Shown: one piece after another, positions 18,454 to 27,523 of the stretch
Layout of the letters: the number at the start of each line of letters is the position of its first letter
Position numbering within the stretch: the first letter of the stretch is position 1
Source: Promethearchaeati archaeon
GTDB lineage: Archaea; Asgardarchaeota; Heimdallarchaeia; Heimdallarchaeales; Heimdallarchaeaceae
Assembly: GCA_013166775.1 (NCBI GenBank)
Contig: JABLTJ010000003.1
Location: 149,950 to 213,949, forward strand
Reading direction: 5' to 3'
DNA length: 64,000 nucleotides
The notes under the pieces: generated by a model
Databases searched by the model: none
Told to the model about the DNA's origin: nothing
Seen by the model: the letters and a program-made list of their open reading frames with translations, nothing else
Made by a program: the position numbers and the translations under genes

Positions 18454-19662
18454 CTAAATTGAAGATAATACTTTAAGCATTTTTTTCTTTAAAATTTTAA
18501 TTTCTTCCTCTTTTATTGTTAATGGAGGTAGGAGTCTGATTAACTCTTTTTGAGTACTGTATCCAATAATAATTCCTTCTTGCAATAATTTGTTTTTAAT
18601 GGTGTAAATGATCTCTTCAGTAGTCATATTACTACTTGATTTAATTTGAATTGCAAAAATCATACCGAATGATCTTACCTCTTTTATGCAAGGATGAGTA
18701 AGCGATCGGAAGAAGGAATCGAGAAGATTGATTTTCGATTGGATATTCTCTAATATCTTTTCCTCTGCAAAAACATCAATAACTGAGTTCACTATTGCAG
18801 CACCAAGCGGATCTAATTGATGAGACTGAGCATAGTAGAGCTCTGAAGAGGAACATTTTGTTTCAAATTGAGACTGTGTGATGACTGCACTAACAGGATA
18901 CCCATTTCCTAATGCTTTTCCTAAGACTATCACATCAGGAGTAATTTCAAAGATTTCGTAGCCAAACTTTTTTCCTGTTCTACCAAATCCTGTGGTAACC
19001 TCATCAATAACTACAAGTCCTCCAACATTTTTTGTTTTCTCACAGATGTATTGAATAAAACTTGCACATGGTTTAAAAATACCTCCGCTAACCATAATTG
19101 GTTCTAGAACAAAACAAGCGATTTCATCTTTGTTTGTTTTGAAAATAAAGTCAATTGATTCTTTGTGTTTTTCTAAACAATCGCAATCAGTTTTATCACA
19201 TATAGGATATCTAATTTTCAGCTTAGATTGTTTAGAAGAAGTGAAAGAAGATTCTTTTGATTGACCATAAGCACCAAGATAGGAATCTTGTAGAGATAAA
19301 ACTTTTTCTCTCTTTGTTACTTTCTTAGCAAAACTAATACTAAATTCCATTGCTTCGCTTCCACTGTTTAAGAAAGTTATCTTATCGTAATCGTTTGGAA
19401 GGAAGTTAAGTAATCTCTCTGCAGCTTCAAGAGTTGCGGGAGTAAGAAACATCTTGTTTCGGTGCCAAATTTTATCTGCTTGATCTTTTATTGCTTCAAC
19501 TGTTTTAGGGTGATTATGACCTAAATTAACACACCACATTCCTGATTCGCAATCAAGATACTTTTTGCCATTTGTGTCCCAAACCCATGATCCTACAGCT
19601 TTATGTAACAATAATGATTCAAATTCATTTGTTTTTAGAATGTGAGATTGCATCTTAGACAA
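18454..19662 (-). CDS. Class III pyridoxal-phosphate aminotransferase
   Basis: 402 residues. The PLP lysine is K249 in LGKALGNGYP. The Asp that binds the ring nitrogen is D220 in VIDEVTTGFGRTG, and the phosphate loop is NSGSEA at 99-104. This is the ornithine/acetylornithine/GABA/diaminobutyrate aminotransferase group. The residues CDKTDCDC at 155-162 form an unusual Cys-rich insertion in the middle of the chain, absent from well-known members. No neighbouring arginine, lysine or GABA gene indicates a substrate, so it is left general. The gene stands alone. Confidence 0.88.
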   Translation of the reverse strand: MSKMQSHILKTNEFESLLLHKAVGSWVWDTNGKKYLDCESGMWCVNLGHNHPKTVEAIKDQADKIWHRNKMFLTPATLEAAERLLNFLPNDYDKITFLNSGSEAMEFSISFAKKVTKREKVLSLQDSYLGAYGQSKESSFTSSKQSKLKIRYPICDKTDCDCLEKHKESIDFIFKTNKDEIACFVLEPIMVSGGIFKPCASFIQYICEKTKNVGGLVVIDEVTTGFGRTGKKFGYEIFEITPDVIVLGKALGNGYPVSAVITQSQFETKCSSSELYYAQSHQLDPLGAAIVNSVIDVFAEEKILENIQSKINLLDSFFRSLTHPCIKEVRSFGMIFAIQIKSSSNMTTEEIIYTIKNKLLQEGIIIGYSTQKELIRLLPPLTIKEEEIKILKKKMLKVLSSI

Positions 19663-20091
19663 ATATGTATCTATTAGAATTTTAATTAATTTATCTGAAT
19701 GTATATGCTCTCAAACTGTTATTATTACTCATATTAAATTTTGTTCTGAATTCAATCGTTTCTTAAGTTAGAGATTATATCAGTGAGACTTAGATTGTAT
19801 GTGCTCTGAAAAATTTCATAATTTTTAATCATATCACTTGATGAGATAACAATCTCACAAAAAGAGAAACGTATATAAATGCCAGTTGAGCTACTAGCTA
19901 AAATCTATGAAATAAAGAACTGAAAATAGAATAGATTGATACATTGGTATAAAATAGGGATGCAGTCTAAGGAAATTCAGAACAATAATTTGGTACATCT
20001 AGAATCAGAAGTTTAGTGTTTTTCTTGCATTCCTACTTTATATATCAATGTCTAATAAGTCATTAAGTAAGAAAAATCATGAGTAGATTAT
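19663..20091. other. Intergenic region with two or three TATA-like boxes
   Basis: About 430 bases. TATA-like elements on the + strand lie at about 19871-19878 (GTATATAA), 19950-19957 (GTATAAAA) and 20037-20044 (TTTATATA). After the second, a tiny frame of 18 codons (19961-20017, starting MQSKEIQ) is possible but too short to support. The third box fits the gene at 20092. Confidence 0.45.
20037..20044 (+). promoter_or_regulatory. TATA box of the 20092 gene
   Basis: TTTATATA lies 48 bases before the ATG at 20092. With the usual archaeal spacing (about 26 bases) transcription would begin near 20067 and give a leader of about 25 bases. Confidence 0.5.
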
Positions 20092-21090
20092 ATGACTGAT
20101 ATATTGAGTTTTAAACAAAAGTTAATTGATAAGGATAATCCTCCAGAAAAAACTGAAGCTGCAATTTCCCTTCTTACAGATTTTCATAATTATCTGCAAG
20201 AGCGAGATAAAACTTTCCTAAAAATTACAGATGAAGATTTCTATGCATTTTCAAATCATTTAATCAAGAATGAAACAAATACGCGTTTCAACTATGAAAT
20301 AATAATAACATTTGGTCATTTTTTAAATAATAAAAATCTAGTAAGATTAGGAAGAGAAGTATTCGATGGAATAGAAGTTATAGAAAATTTATCAAAGAGA
20401 TTAACAGAAGAATATAGTAAAGATTTCAGAGATAAAATTTTTGGAAGAATGGATTTACCCCCTTTAGGACTAGATCCTAAGGCTAAACCAGATTATACAA
20501 AGAAATTGATTAGTAAGCTTGTAGAGGAGATCGGAGAAGTAGAGAGTGAAAAATTCCTAGCCAAAGGATTAAGAGATTCTTACTATGAGTGGAGGAAACC
20601 GGATCGTGAGAAATTCCTTAAAGCAAAAAATATTGATGAATTTCTTAAAGAAAAAAGAGAAAGGCAAATTGAAAACCTTGAGAAGCATAGAGACGAAGAA
20701 ACGCTTTATTTCACTCAAGAAATTAATGATGATGTTGTTGAATATGTCAAAAACGATCTACGAATAGAAACAGGTGTAAGAGAAGGGAATATTCTTACCA
20801 CAACTAAAATTCCTCATGAAACATTAAAATTCTTGAATGAAACAGATGAGAAGATGAAAGCATACTACTATTGTCATTGTCCTTGGGTCAAAGAAGCAAT
20901 AAAAGATGGAACTGTTGACCAAATCCCAGATGTTTTCTGCAACTGCAGTGGTGGATATTATAGAAGCTATTGGGAAATAGTTCTTGATCAACCTGTAGAA
21001 GTAAAAACTCTGAAAACTGTTATTAGAGGAGATCCTGTTTGCGAATTTGCTATTGAGCTTCCAGAAAACGTAGTAGAAAATTTGAACTAG
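20092..21090 (+). CDS. Cys-motif protein related to DUF6144 / ATC-hydrolase-like family
   Basis: 332 residues, cytoplasmic. The N-terminal 110 residues are helical, followed by the conserved-looking LPPLGLDPKAKPDYTKKL at 122-139. The C-terminal domain carries CHCPWV (C261, C263) and FCNCSGGYYRSYWE (C283, C285). I associate this pattern with a family annotated DUF6144 or L-2-amino-thiazoline-4-carboxylic acid hydrolase-like; this is from memory and not certain. Four Cys in two CxC pairs could bind a metal or act in redox chemistry. The gene has its own promoter and is flanked by oppositely directed genes. Confidence 0.65.
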   Translation: MTDILSFKQKLIDKDNPPEKTEAAISLLTDFHNYLQERDKTFLKITDEDFYAFSNHLIKNETNTRFNYEIIITFGHFLNNKNLVRLGREVFDGIEVIENLSKRLTEEYSKDFRDKIFGRMDLPPLGLDPKAKPDYTKKLISKLVEEIGEVESEKFLAKGLRDSYYEWRKPDREKFLKAKNIDEFLKEKRERQIENLEKHRDEETLYFTQEINDDVVEYVKNDLRIETGVREGNILTTTKIPHETLKFLNETDEKMKAYYYCHCPWVKEAIKDGTVDQIPDVFCNCSGGYYRSYWEIVLDQPVEVKTLKTVIRGDPVCEFAIELPENVVENLN

Positions 21091-21165
21091 CTAGATAGTA
21101 TTTGTCAGATTTTTACTCCCTTTTTCATTTTACATTCTGAAAAAATATCTTTAACAATATCAATT

Positions 21166-21666
21166 TTAAGAAACTTTTTTCATTATTTCTCTCGCAAACT
21201 CTTTAGCACGTTCTATCCTTTTTTCATCAGGTTGACCCTTTGATTTTGGACTTTCTTGTGCAAAATAACGTAGCGTTGGATTTTCTGATTTGTTCAATGA
21301 ATCTATTACCATTTGAGCTACTTCTCCTTGATAATTAGATAATCCCAAGAATTCTGCTGAATTATCTAAAGAATCACGACATTGTTCTAACCATGGAGTG
21401 AGATAATCACTAAACTCTGGAGATCCATGTGTGACAAATAAAGCGATTCTTTTGTTTGAAGAATTCTTTTCTAGAAATTCTTTTACATTATTAGAAGGTC
21501 CAAAATTTTCTATTGGAAATCCAAAGAAAATTATATCATAACCATTAAGATTTTCTAATTCATCCAGCTTCTTGATTTCTTTATCAGTCTTTATCTCTTC
21601 AAAAATCGCTTTAGCTATTTTTCCAGTGTTATTGGTTCGTGTCAAATATGCTACTAAAACTTTCAT
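21166..21666 (-). CDS. Flavodoxin-family protein
   Basis: 166 residues. The N-terminal strand and phosphate loop, VAYLTRTNNTGKIAKAI (4-20), are those of flavodoxins that bind FMN. FFGFPIENFGPSNNVKEFL (51-69) matches the second FMN contact loop, and FVTHGSPE the third. Such proteins transfer electrons or belong to the FMN-reductase group. The gene lies 89 bases after the start of the aldo/keto reductase at 22672-21755 runs out on the same strand, so a shared transcript is possible but not shown. Confidence 0.82.
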   Translation of the reverse strand: MKVLVAYLTRTNNTGKIAKAIFEEIKTDKEIKKLDELENLNGYDIIFFGFPIENFGPSNNVKEFLEKNSSNKRIALFVTHGSPEFSDYLTPWLEQCRDSLDNSAEFLGLSNYQGEVAQMVIDSLNKSENPTLRYFAQESPKSKGQPDEKRIERAKEFAREIMKKVS

Positions 21667-21754
21667 TTATTCATGAATATTTTATTTATATAATAAATTT
21701 TTTCTTGTTAAGTAAATAGAAAAAACTTAGGAAAAAATCAAGTTTGGGAAGTAA

Positions 21755-22672
21755 TTAGCTTGTTTGAATTGCTTGTTTAAATTCCTTCAAAGTATGATTA
21801 TAATCTGCAATTCCTTTTTCAGTTTGATAAGATTTTATATTCAGTTTCAGTTCATCTACTGTTTTTACACCAAAAACTACTGTTTCAGCTCCTGAGTCTA
21901 ATCCATAATTAAAGCATTGAGCAGGTGTTGTAGGTTTATTCAGTGTTAATGTGAATCTATTCCCTCCGCAGAAATAAGCAGGATAATCAGTTTTCTTAGT
22001 TGTGAATGCCTTTCCTTTCAGAAGATTCTTTATTGCAATCACAGCTATACTTCTTTCTTTGCAGCATTGTATAAGCTTCTTTGTTGAATCCAGAATACCT
22101 GTAGCAAAATTTAAGGGTAACATTATGACATCGAGTTCATTCTCTTCTATGATCTTAATAAGTAAATCAGGTTTATGAGCGCTTAAACCAACTGCTTTAG
22201 CTTTTCCTTCCTTCTTGAGCTGAAAGGCATAATCGAGCAGACCATTTTTAACAACTTTCTCATAATCTTCTGAGTGAGTTACAAATTGAATCAATGCAAT
22301 ATCTGCATAATCAACATCTAGATTATCAAGCATTCCTTCATATGTTTGCTTTATTTTGTTTAATGAGCGTGTCTTTGAATGACCATTAGCTTTTTCGTTG
22401 TAAAAACTACCCAAATGTGTAGTGAAGGTGATTTTTTCTCTTTTATCTTTAATAAATTCTCTGAAAACATCAAAGAAATAAGGTAAATTGAAAACTAGAT
22501 CAAAGTGAGTTATACCAGACTTGTAAGCTTCATCTAAAATTAATTTGCTGTTTTCATCTCGTGTCAAATTAGTAGCTTTCCGCACTCCTCTAGCAAAGTG
22601 CTCAATGCCTAAACCCAATGTACTGAGATTTATTCCATTTGATTGATTTTTCTTATTTGAATCCTTACTCAT
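21755..22672 (-). CDS. Aldo/keto reductase-like protein with altered catalytic residues
   Basis: 305 residues with the (beta/alpha)8 AKR layout and the C-terminal NADP helix region GAETVVFGVKTVDELKLNIKSY. The usual catalytic tetrad (Asp, Tyr, Lys, His) is poorly kept: the Asp is present in THFDLVF, but the Lys position reads TTHLG (His) and the His position reads ALIQFVTH (Gln). A Tyr is present nearby in PYFFD, at a shifted spacing. It may be catalytically changed or inactive. It differs from the complete AKR at 23283-24110. No Fe-S tail of the type seen in some archaeal AKR-like proteins is present. Confidence 0.78.
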   Translation of the reverse strand: MSKDSNKKNQSNGINLSTLGLGIEHFARGVRKATNLTRDENSKLILDEAYKSGITHFDLVFNLPYFFDVFREFIKDKREKITFTTHLGSFYNEKANGHSKTRSLNKIKQTYEGMLDNLDVDYADIALIQFVTHSEDYEKVVKNGLLDYAFQLKKEGKAKAVGLSAHKPDLLIKIIEENELDVIMLPLNFATGILDSTKKLIQCCKERSIAVIAIKNLLKGKAFTTKKTDYPAYFCGGNRFTLTLNKPTTPAQCFNYGLDSGAETVVFGVKTVDELKLNIKSYQTEKGIADYNHTLKEFKQAIQTS

Positions 22673-22862
22673 TATGAAAGTTTCTTAATAATTCAATATA
22701 AAAAGATGAACACAGCATAAGGACTGAAATAACAGTTAAATAACCGTTTTAAGGACTGGATACACAGAATCTTAATACTTCTATTTAATCTCTCCATCCT
22801 TTCTTAACAAAGGGAATCTACTCCTTCCTACTTTTTTTGGTTTTAAAGGACAACTTTTTTAT

Positions 22863-22872
22863 CTTATAAATT
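22863..22872 (+). promoter_or_regulatory. TATA box of the 22894 gene
   Basis: CTTATAAATT about 25 bases ahead of ATG 22894. The spacing predicts a leaderless or nearly leaderless mRNA and favours this ATG over the GTG at 22885. Confidence 0.55.
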
Positions 22873-22893
22873 CGAATTTTTCTTGTGATCAAA

Positions 22894-23277
22894 ATGATTG
22901 AGGAAGAAAGTAGTTCTACTGATTTAGCACAAACAATTTTTAATGAAGTTATGGATGAAATTGAAGAAGAAATAATGGATGGTTTAGGAGAATTAATCAC
23001 TGAAGAAAAACTCAAAACCATAATAACAGAGATTCAAGAAGCTGTTAAAGAAAAAATATCTGAAATAATTCCTGAAGATGTTTCAGAAGATATTTCAGAA
23101 GTTCAGAAGTTCATTATTGGGGAAAAAATCGCTCGAGTTGTTACAAAGGATGCAAAAACAAAACTAGCCGATTTAGTCTCAGTAATTGTAGAGAAGACCT
23201 ACGAAGTATTGTATGAACTTCGAAATGAGATTATTGAGGAAGTCTTTGAAGAAACAGAGATAGAGGAAGAAGAGTAA
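22894..23277 (+). CDS. Small acidic helical protein of unknown function
   Basis: 127 residues from the ATG at 22894. Almost a third of residues are Glu or Asp, and the rest suits long amphipathic helices (heptad-like Ile, Val and Leu). No Cys, no signal and no membrane segment. I recognise no family. The isolated promoter and high-quality start support that it is a real gene. It converges with the AKR gene at 23283, with 5 bases between the stops. Confidence 0.65.
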   Translation: MIEEESSSTDLAQTIFNEVMDEIEEEIMDGLGELITEEKLKTIITEIQEAVKEKISEIIPEDVSEDISEVQKFIIGEKIARVVTKDAKTKLADLVSVIVEKTYEVLYELRNEIIEEVFEETEIEEEE

Positions 23278-23282
23278 TTTTT

Positions 23283-24110
23283 CTATTCCTTCCATTCTTT
23301 TGGAGCAACAACAGGTGGATGCACAAATCGGCGAATTATTGAAATTTCATCAATTTTATGTAAATCCTCTATAGGTAATTGAATATCTATTGCTCCAAAG
23401 TTATCTTTCAAATGGTTTAAACTTGTTGCTTTTGGAATTGGAAATGCACCCTTACTAATCACCCAAGCTAAACATACTTGAGCTGCACTTACCTCATTTC
23501 TTTTTGCTATTTCTTGTATTGCTGTATCTTTTAGCGCATGTCCTCTAGCTAATGGAGAATATGAAACTACTTGAATTCCTTTTTTACTATGATGTTCAAG
23601 TAATCGTTTTTGTTGAAGGTAAGGGTGGTGTTCAATTTGATTTACAAAGATTGGTTTGTCACAAACTTCCAGAGCTTCATCAATCATATTAGGAGTGAAA
23701 TTGGAGACACCTATCTGTCTAACTCTACCTTCATCAATCAACTTGCTAATTGCTCCCAAAGTTTTCTTGTGAGAATATCCCAAAAGAAAAGCAGGAAAAT
23801 GTACATATAAGATGTCAATAAAATCTAGTTTTAGTTTTTTGAGAGATACATCAGTTGATTTCAAAACTGATTTTGGTCTAAGCTTGAGAGGATGAAGTTT
23901 AGTAGCTACTGACACTTCATCTCTTTTGACAATCCCATTATCAAAAATCTCTTGCAGTCCTTCTCCCACATACTGTTCATTTCCATATCCTTGTGCGGTA
24001 TCAACATGTCTATACCCAAGTTTTATTCCTTCAATGGTAGAATATTTAGCTGCAGATTTTTTAAGCATCCAAGTTCCTAAACCAATTTTTGGTAGTATCA
24101 ATTCAGACAT
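23283..24110 (-). CDS. Aldo/keto reductase (2,5-diketo-D-gluconate reductase type)
   Basis: 275 residues. The full catalytic tetrad is visible: Asp37 and Tyr42 in HVDTAQGYGNE, Lys71 in VATKLHP, and His104 in LYVHFPA. The cofactor-binding end PIPKAT..HLKDNF is typical of NADPH-dependent AKRs. It reduces small aldehydes, ketones or keto-sugars to alcohols. It lies next to the sugar-kinase gene at 24199 in divergent orientation, so the 88 bases between them hold both promoters, and it might serve the same sugar pathway. Confidence 0.9.
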   Translation of the reverse strand: MSELILPKIGLGTWMLKKSAAKYSTIEGIKLGYRHVDTAQGYGNEQYVGEGLQEIFDNGIVKRDEVSVATKLHPLKLRPKSVLKSTDVSLKKLKLDFIDILYVHFPAFLLGYSHKKTLGAISKLIDEGRVRQIGVSNFTPNMIDEALEVCDKPIFVNQIEHHPYLQQKRLLEHHSKKGIQVVSYSPLARGHALKDTAIQEIAKRNEVSAAQVCLAWVISKGAFPIPKATSLNHLKDNFGAIDIQLPIEDLHKIDEISIIRRFVHPPVVAPKEWKE

Positions 24111-24198
24111 AATCTATTTTTTTTCTCTACATATAAAAAATCTTTGCAAAAAATAGCTTTTTATCATTTCTACCTAATATTTTAATAATAAATAGAAA

Positions 24199-25779
24199 AT
24201 GAAGATTATGGAATACCGAATGGTATTTGATGTTGGTTCCACTGCTGTAAAATGTGCTATAGCTGATGAGAATAATAATTTGGTTTCTATTGAATCTTTC
24301 ATTCCTAAAGCAATTAGTTTTGCTGACGGTTTTGGGAGAATTAGAGACTCAGTTACTTATTGGGAGAATATACTGAAACTTGCAGAGAATTCTATAAAGA
24401 GAGCAAATATTAATCCAAAAAATATACGATATCTTACTTCTACTGCAATTAGACCTAGTGTTGTATTCAGTGATGAAGATTTGAATGCTGTTTACATAGG
24501 TGCTAGTTTTGATATTATAGGTATGGAGTATGGCGATGAAATTGAAGAGAAATTCATGGAACTAAGTGAAGATACTTTATATCAAAGAACAGGGCATTTT
24601 CCAAATTTCTATATGGTGCCAGCAAGATTGGAATGGTTACGAAATAATCCAGAGATGTTGGATGGAAAGAGAATAGCTCATTATTTCCCAGTAGATAGCT
24701 GGATTCTAGCTAAATTAGGAGGAGAAATACACACAAACAAATCTAGTGCAATGGAATCAGGTTTCTTTGATGTAGAAAAGGAAATTTGGATGGAAGAATG
24801 GTTGTCAATCTTCGATTTGGAAGATGATTTTTTTCCTTACCATGTCCTATCTGGAGAAATAATTGGGCATGTATCTGAATTTGTTCAAGAAAGGTTAGGT
24901 CTCGATTCTGAAGCTGAAATTGTTGCAGGTTTACCTGATACTCAAGCTGCTCTGTTAGCTACAAACTCAATAACTCCAGGATGGATAGGTATTGTTCTCG
25001 GAACTACTACACCTGTGCAAGCTGTAGCAGATAAGTATCACGTAGATCCTGAAATACATACATGGTCATCTGGAATTTTTATCAAGAATTTGTGCAAAAA
25101 CTACATTGTAGAAGCAAGTTCAGGAATAACAGGGCAACTTATCAATTGGGCAGCACGTATGTTTGATTCTGAACAAAAGCAGGAATTCTCTGATCCTACA
25201 ATAGAACAATATGAAACACTTAGAGTACGATACAAGAAATTTGATGAAATTGAAGAAGCATCTTCAGAAGAAAATATTACCTCTCAAGCTGTATACGCAA
25301 GTTTAGGTCCCATGCCTTTAGCTACCACTCACACTGATAGAATGGCTGGTGAGTTTTATTTTCCAAGTCCAAGTGGAGTAGAAGAATCTTATCTTCATCA
25401 AAATCAGTTTATTGGTGCTGTTTTTGATAACATTACATTTGCAATTTCAAAAAATGTTGAATATGCAAAGAAGATTGCTAAATTAGATGAAGTTTCTTTA
25501 TCAATTTCAGGAGGAATATCAAGATTCTCATTGTTATGTCAGAGAACATCAGACCTATTAAACAAACCTTTGCATTATTTGAAAAGACCTGAATCTTCTA
25601 TCTACGGACTTCTGAAGCTATGTGATATAGCTAGTGGAAAAATCAGAAATATGGCTGATTTGAAAAAACAATCAGCAGAGAAGAATGAATTCCAAACAAT
25701 GGAACCTCGAATATCAATGACTAAAAAACTACAATTAAAATATGAAAGATGGTTGCAGATTGTGGACTTTAATCTATAA
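24199..25779 (+). CDS. FGGY-family carbohydrate kinase
   Basis: 526 residues from ATG 24199 (a second ATG, 24208, is possible). The ATP-binding core is complete: DVGSTAVKCAIAD near the N-terminus, GLPDTQAAL, GIVLGTTTPVQAV and LSISGGISRFSLLCQR. It phosphorylates a sugar or related polyol. In overall layout it resembles xylulokinase and autoinducer-2 kinase (LsrK) relatives, but the sugar cannot be read from the sequence. Its stop codon abuts the stop of the dehydrogenase-aldolase fusion (25780-27510), with no base between them. Such a convergent pair suggests one pathway: oxidise, phosphorylate and cleave. Confidence 0.9.
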   Translation: MKIMEYRMVFDVGSTAVKCAIADENNNLVSIESFIPKAISFADGFGRIRDSVTYWENILKLAENSIKRANINPKNIRYLTSTAIRPSVVFSDEDLNAVYIGASFDIIGMEYGDEIEEKFMELSEDTLYQRTGHFPNFYMVPARLEWLRNNPEMLDGKRIAHYFPVDSWILAKLGGEIHTNKSSAMESGFFDVEKEIWMEEWLSIFDLEDDFFPYHVLSGEIIGHVSEFVQERLGLDSEAEIVAGLPDTQAALLATNSITPGWIGIVLGTTTPVQAVADKYHVDPEIHTWSSGIFIKNLCKNYIVEASSGITGQLINWAARMFDSEQKQEFSDPTIEQYETLRVRYKKFDEIEEASSEENITSQAVYASLGPMPLATTHTDRMAGEFYFPSPSGVEESYLHQNQFIGAVFDNITFAISKNVEYAKKIAKLDEVSLSISGGISRFSLLCQRTSDLLNKPLHYLKRPESSIYGLLKLCDIASGKIRNMADLKKQSAEKNEFQTMEPRISMTKKLQLKYERWLQIVDFNL

Positions 25780-27510
25780 TCAACCAAAATTCAAATCCTT
25801 CATAATGTCAAACATCTCTTTTTCTGCTTCCTCTGCTTCTTCAGGAATCGCATATACAGTTCCTAACAAAGCAGCTCTATATTGGATTTTAGCTGCCATT
25901 TCAACTTGCTGACATACAATCCACGCTTGTTCCAATGAAGCTCCACAACCTACATTACCGTGATTTGCTATGAAAACAGCTAAGTTTTCTCCAAGAGCGT
26001 CCACTGCATTGTTTGCTAAATCATCTGTTCCTGCCATTCCGAATTCAGCAACTTCACAACCACCAATAAAAGGAATAACTTCATCAACTATAGGGCCTAT
26101 AGGCATTCGTGCAATTGATAAAGCAGTTGAGTACGGAGCATGAGAATGAACTATTGCTTTGATATCTTCTCTTTCTCGATATATTGCTTGATGAAGTCTC
26201 CTCTCAGAAGTTGGATTTCTTGAACCAACTATTGTGTTTCCCTCTTCATCAATAAGAACAAGATCTTCTACCTGCATATCTTCATATTTAACTGTACTAG
26301 GAGTGACTAAGTATGCATCTTGACCATTAGGTAATTTGACTCGAGCGGAAGCATTACCTGCTGTTCCAATTATGAAACCTTTGTCTATCATTTCATTACA
26401 AATGTTAATTATTTGTTGTCCTTGTCTTGCATAATTTTGAAGAGAAATTTCGATATCTTCAAATTCATCTTTTTTAACTTGAGTTTCAACTGAAGCATTT
26501 CCCTTCAGCACTTCAGGATTTTTTACATTATCGGGAATTTGATTGTTGAGGATTTGTTTTATTCCGTTGACCATCAGCATTGAATGTTTGTGGTTAGTAT
26601 CGAATGTATCTCCTCCAATGTGAGGTGTAACAATGACATTATCGAGTTCCAGAAACTCGTTATCTTGATCAACTGGTTCTATTGAAAAAACATCCAAAGC
26701 TGCTCCAGCAATCTTCTTCTCTTTTAGTGCATCTAGAAGAGAATATTCATCCACGATTGATGCTCTAGCTGTGTTGATGAAAAGAGCATGTGGTTGAATA
26801 AGTTTAATTTGTTTTTCTCCTATCATGTCATCTGTTTCATCTGTAGGAGGACAATGCAGTGTAATTATGTCTGATCTAGATAATAAATCCTCTAGATCAA
26901 CTGATTCTCCATTAATTGCATCTAATCTGCTCTGATTTACATAAGGGTCATTGACTAAGAATTTGACTCTGAATGGCAGTAAAAGCTTTGCTACAGAAAA
27001 TCCAATTCTTCCTAATCCTATTATACCCACTGTTTTTCCTTGTAATTCAAAACCCTTGAACAAATTATAATATTTGATATAATCTTCAAACTCGTTAACT
27101 TCAAACTCATTTTCGGAATGAAGAATACGTTCAACTGAATGTAATTTTCGTGCAAGAGCTAATATTAACCCAATAGTCAACTCTGCAACTGATATGGTAT
27201 TTCTATCTGGAGCATAAAGCACCGGTATCCCTTTCTCTGTTGCAGTTTCTAAATCAATATTATTTGGATCTCCTCGAGTTGAACCAATGATTTTAAGGTC
27301 AACATTTTCGATAACAGTTTTTTTGACATTATCGCCCTCACAAATGAAGATTTCAGCATCTACCTCTTTTATTTTTCGAATAAGATCTTCATCCTTGAAA
27401 TATAGATTCTTTGTTGTTCTCCAACTTTCGTAAACTATTTCATCATTCAAAATAGCTTTTAGTTCTTCGAGAGCTTCTGAAGAGAATTCTGCTGTAATAA
27501 ACGCTTTCAT
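25780..27510 (-). CDS. Fusion: 2-hydroxyacid dehydrogenase + class II aldolase/adducin domain
   Basis: 576 residues, two complete domains. Residues 1-330 are a D-2-hydroxyacid dehydrogenase: GIIGLGRIG at 162-170 (NAD), Arg249 in NTARAS, Glu278 in SIEPV and His297 in TPHIGG form the catalytic set. Residues 350-576 are a class II aldolase (L-fuculose-phosphate/ribulose-5-P-epimerase family): GNASAR at 385-390, catalytic Glu436 in TSERRLH, and zinc His at 455, 457 (VHSHAPYS) and 517 (ANHGN). A linker of about 20 residues joins them. Class II aldolases fused to short-chain dehydrogenases are known (RhaD-like); a fusion to a 2-hydroxyacid dehydrogenase is not one I know. No stop or frameshift separates the parts. 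Confidence 0.92.
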   Translation of the reverse strand: MKAFITAEFSSEALEELKAILNDEIVYESWRTTKNLYFKDEDLIRKIKEVDAEIFICEGDNVKKTVIENVDLKIIGSTRGDPNNIDLETATEKGIPVLYAPDRNTISVAELTIGLILALARKLHSVERILHSENEFEVNEFEDYIKYYNLFKGFELQGKTVGIIGLGRIGFSVAKLLLPFRVKFLVNDPYVNQSRLDAINGESVDLEDLLSRSDIITLHCPPTDETDDMIGEKQIKLIQPHALFINTARASIVDEYSLLDALKEKKIAGAALDVFSIEPVDQDNEFLELDNVIVTPHIGGDTFDTNHKHSMLMVNGIKQILNNQIPDNVKNPEVLKGNASVETQVKKDEFEDIEISLQNYARQGQQIINICNEMIDKGFIIGTAGNASARVKLPNGQDAYLVTPSTVKYEDMQVEDLVLIDEEGNTIVGSRNPTSERRLHQAIYREREDIKAIVHSHAPYSTALSIARMPIGPIVDEVIPFIGGCEVAEFGMAGTDDLANNAVDALGENLAVFIANHGNVGCGASLEQAWIVCQQVEMAAKIQYRAALLGTVYAIPEEAEEAEKEMFDIMKDLNFG

Positions 27511-27523
27511 TTTCTACACCTCA

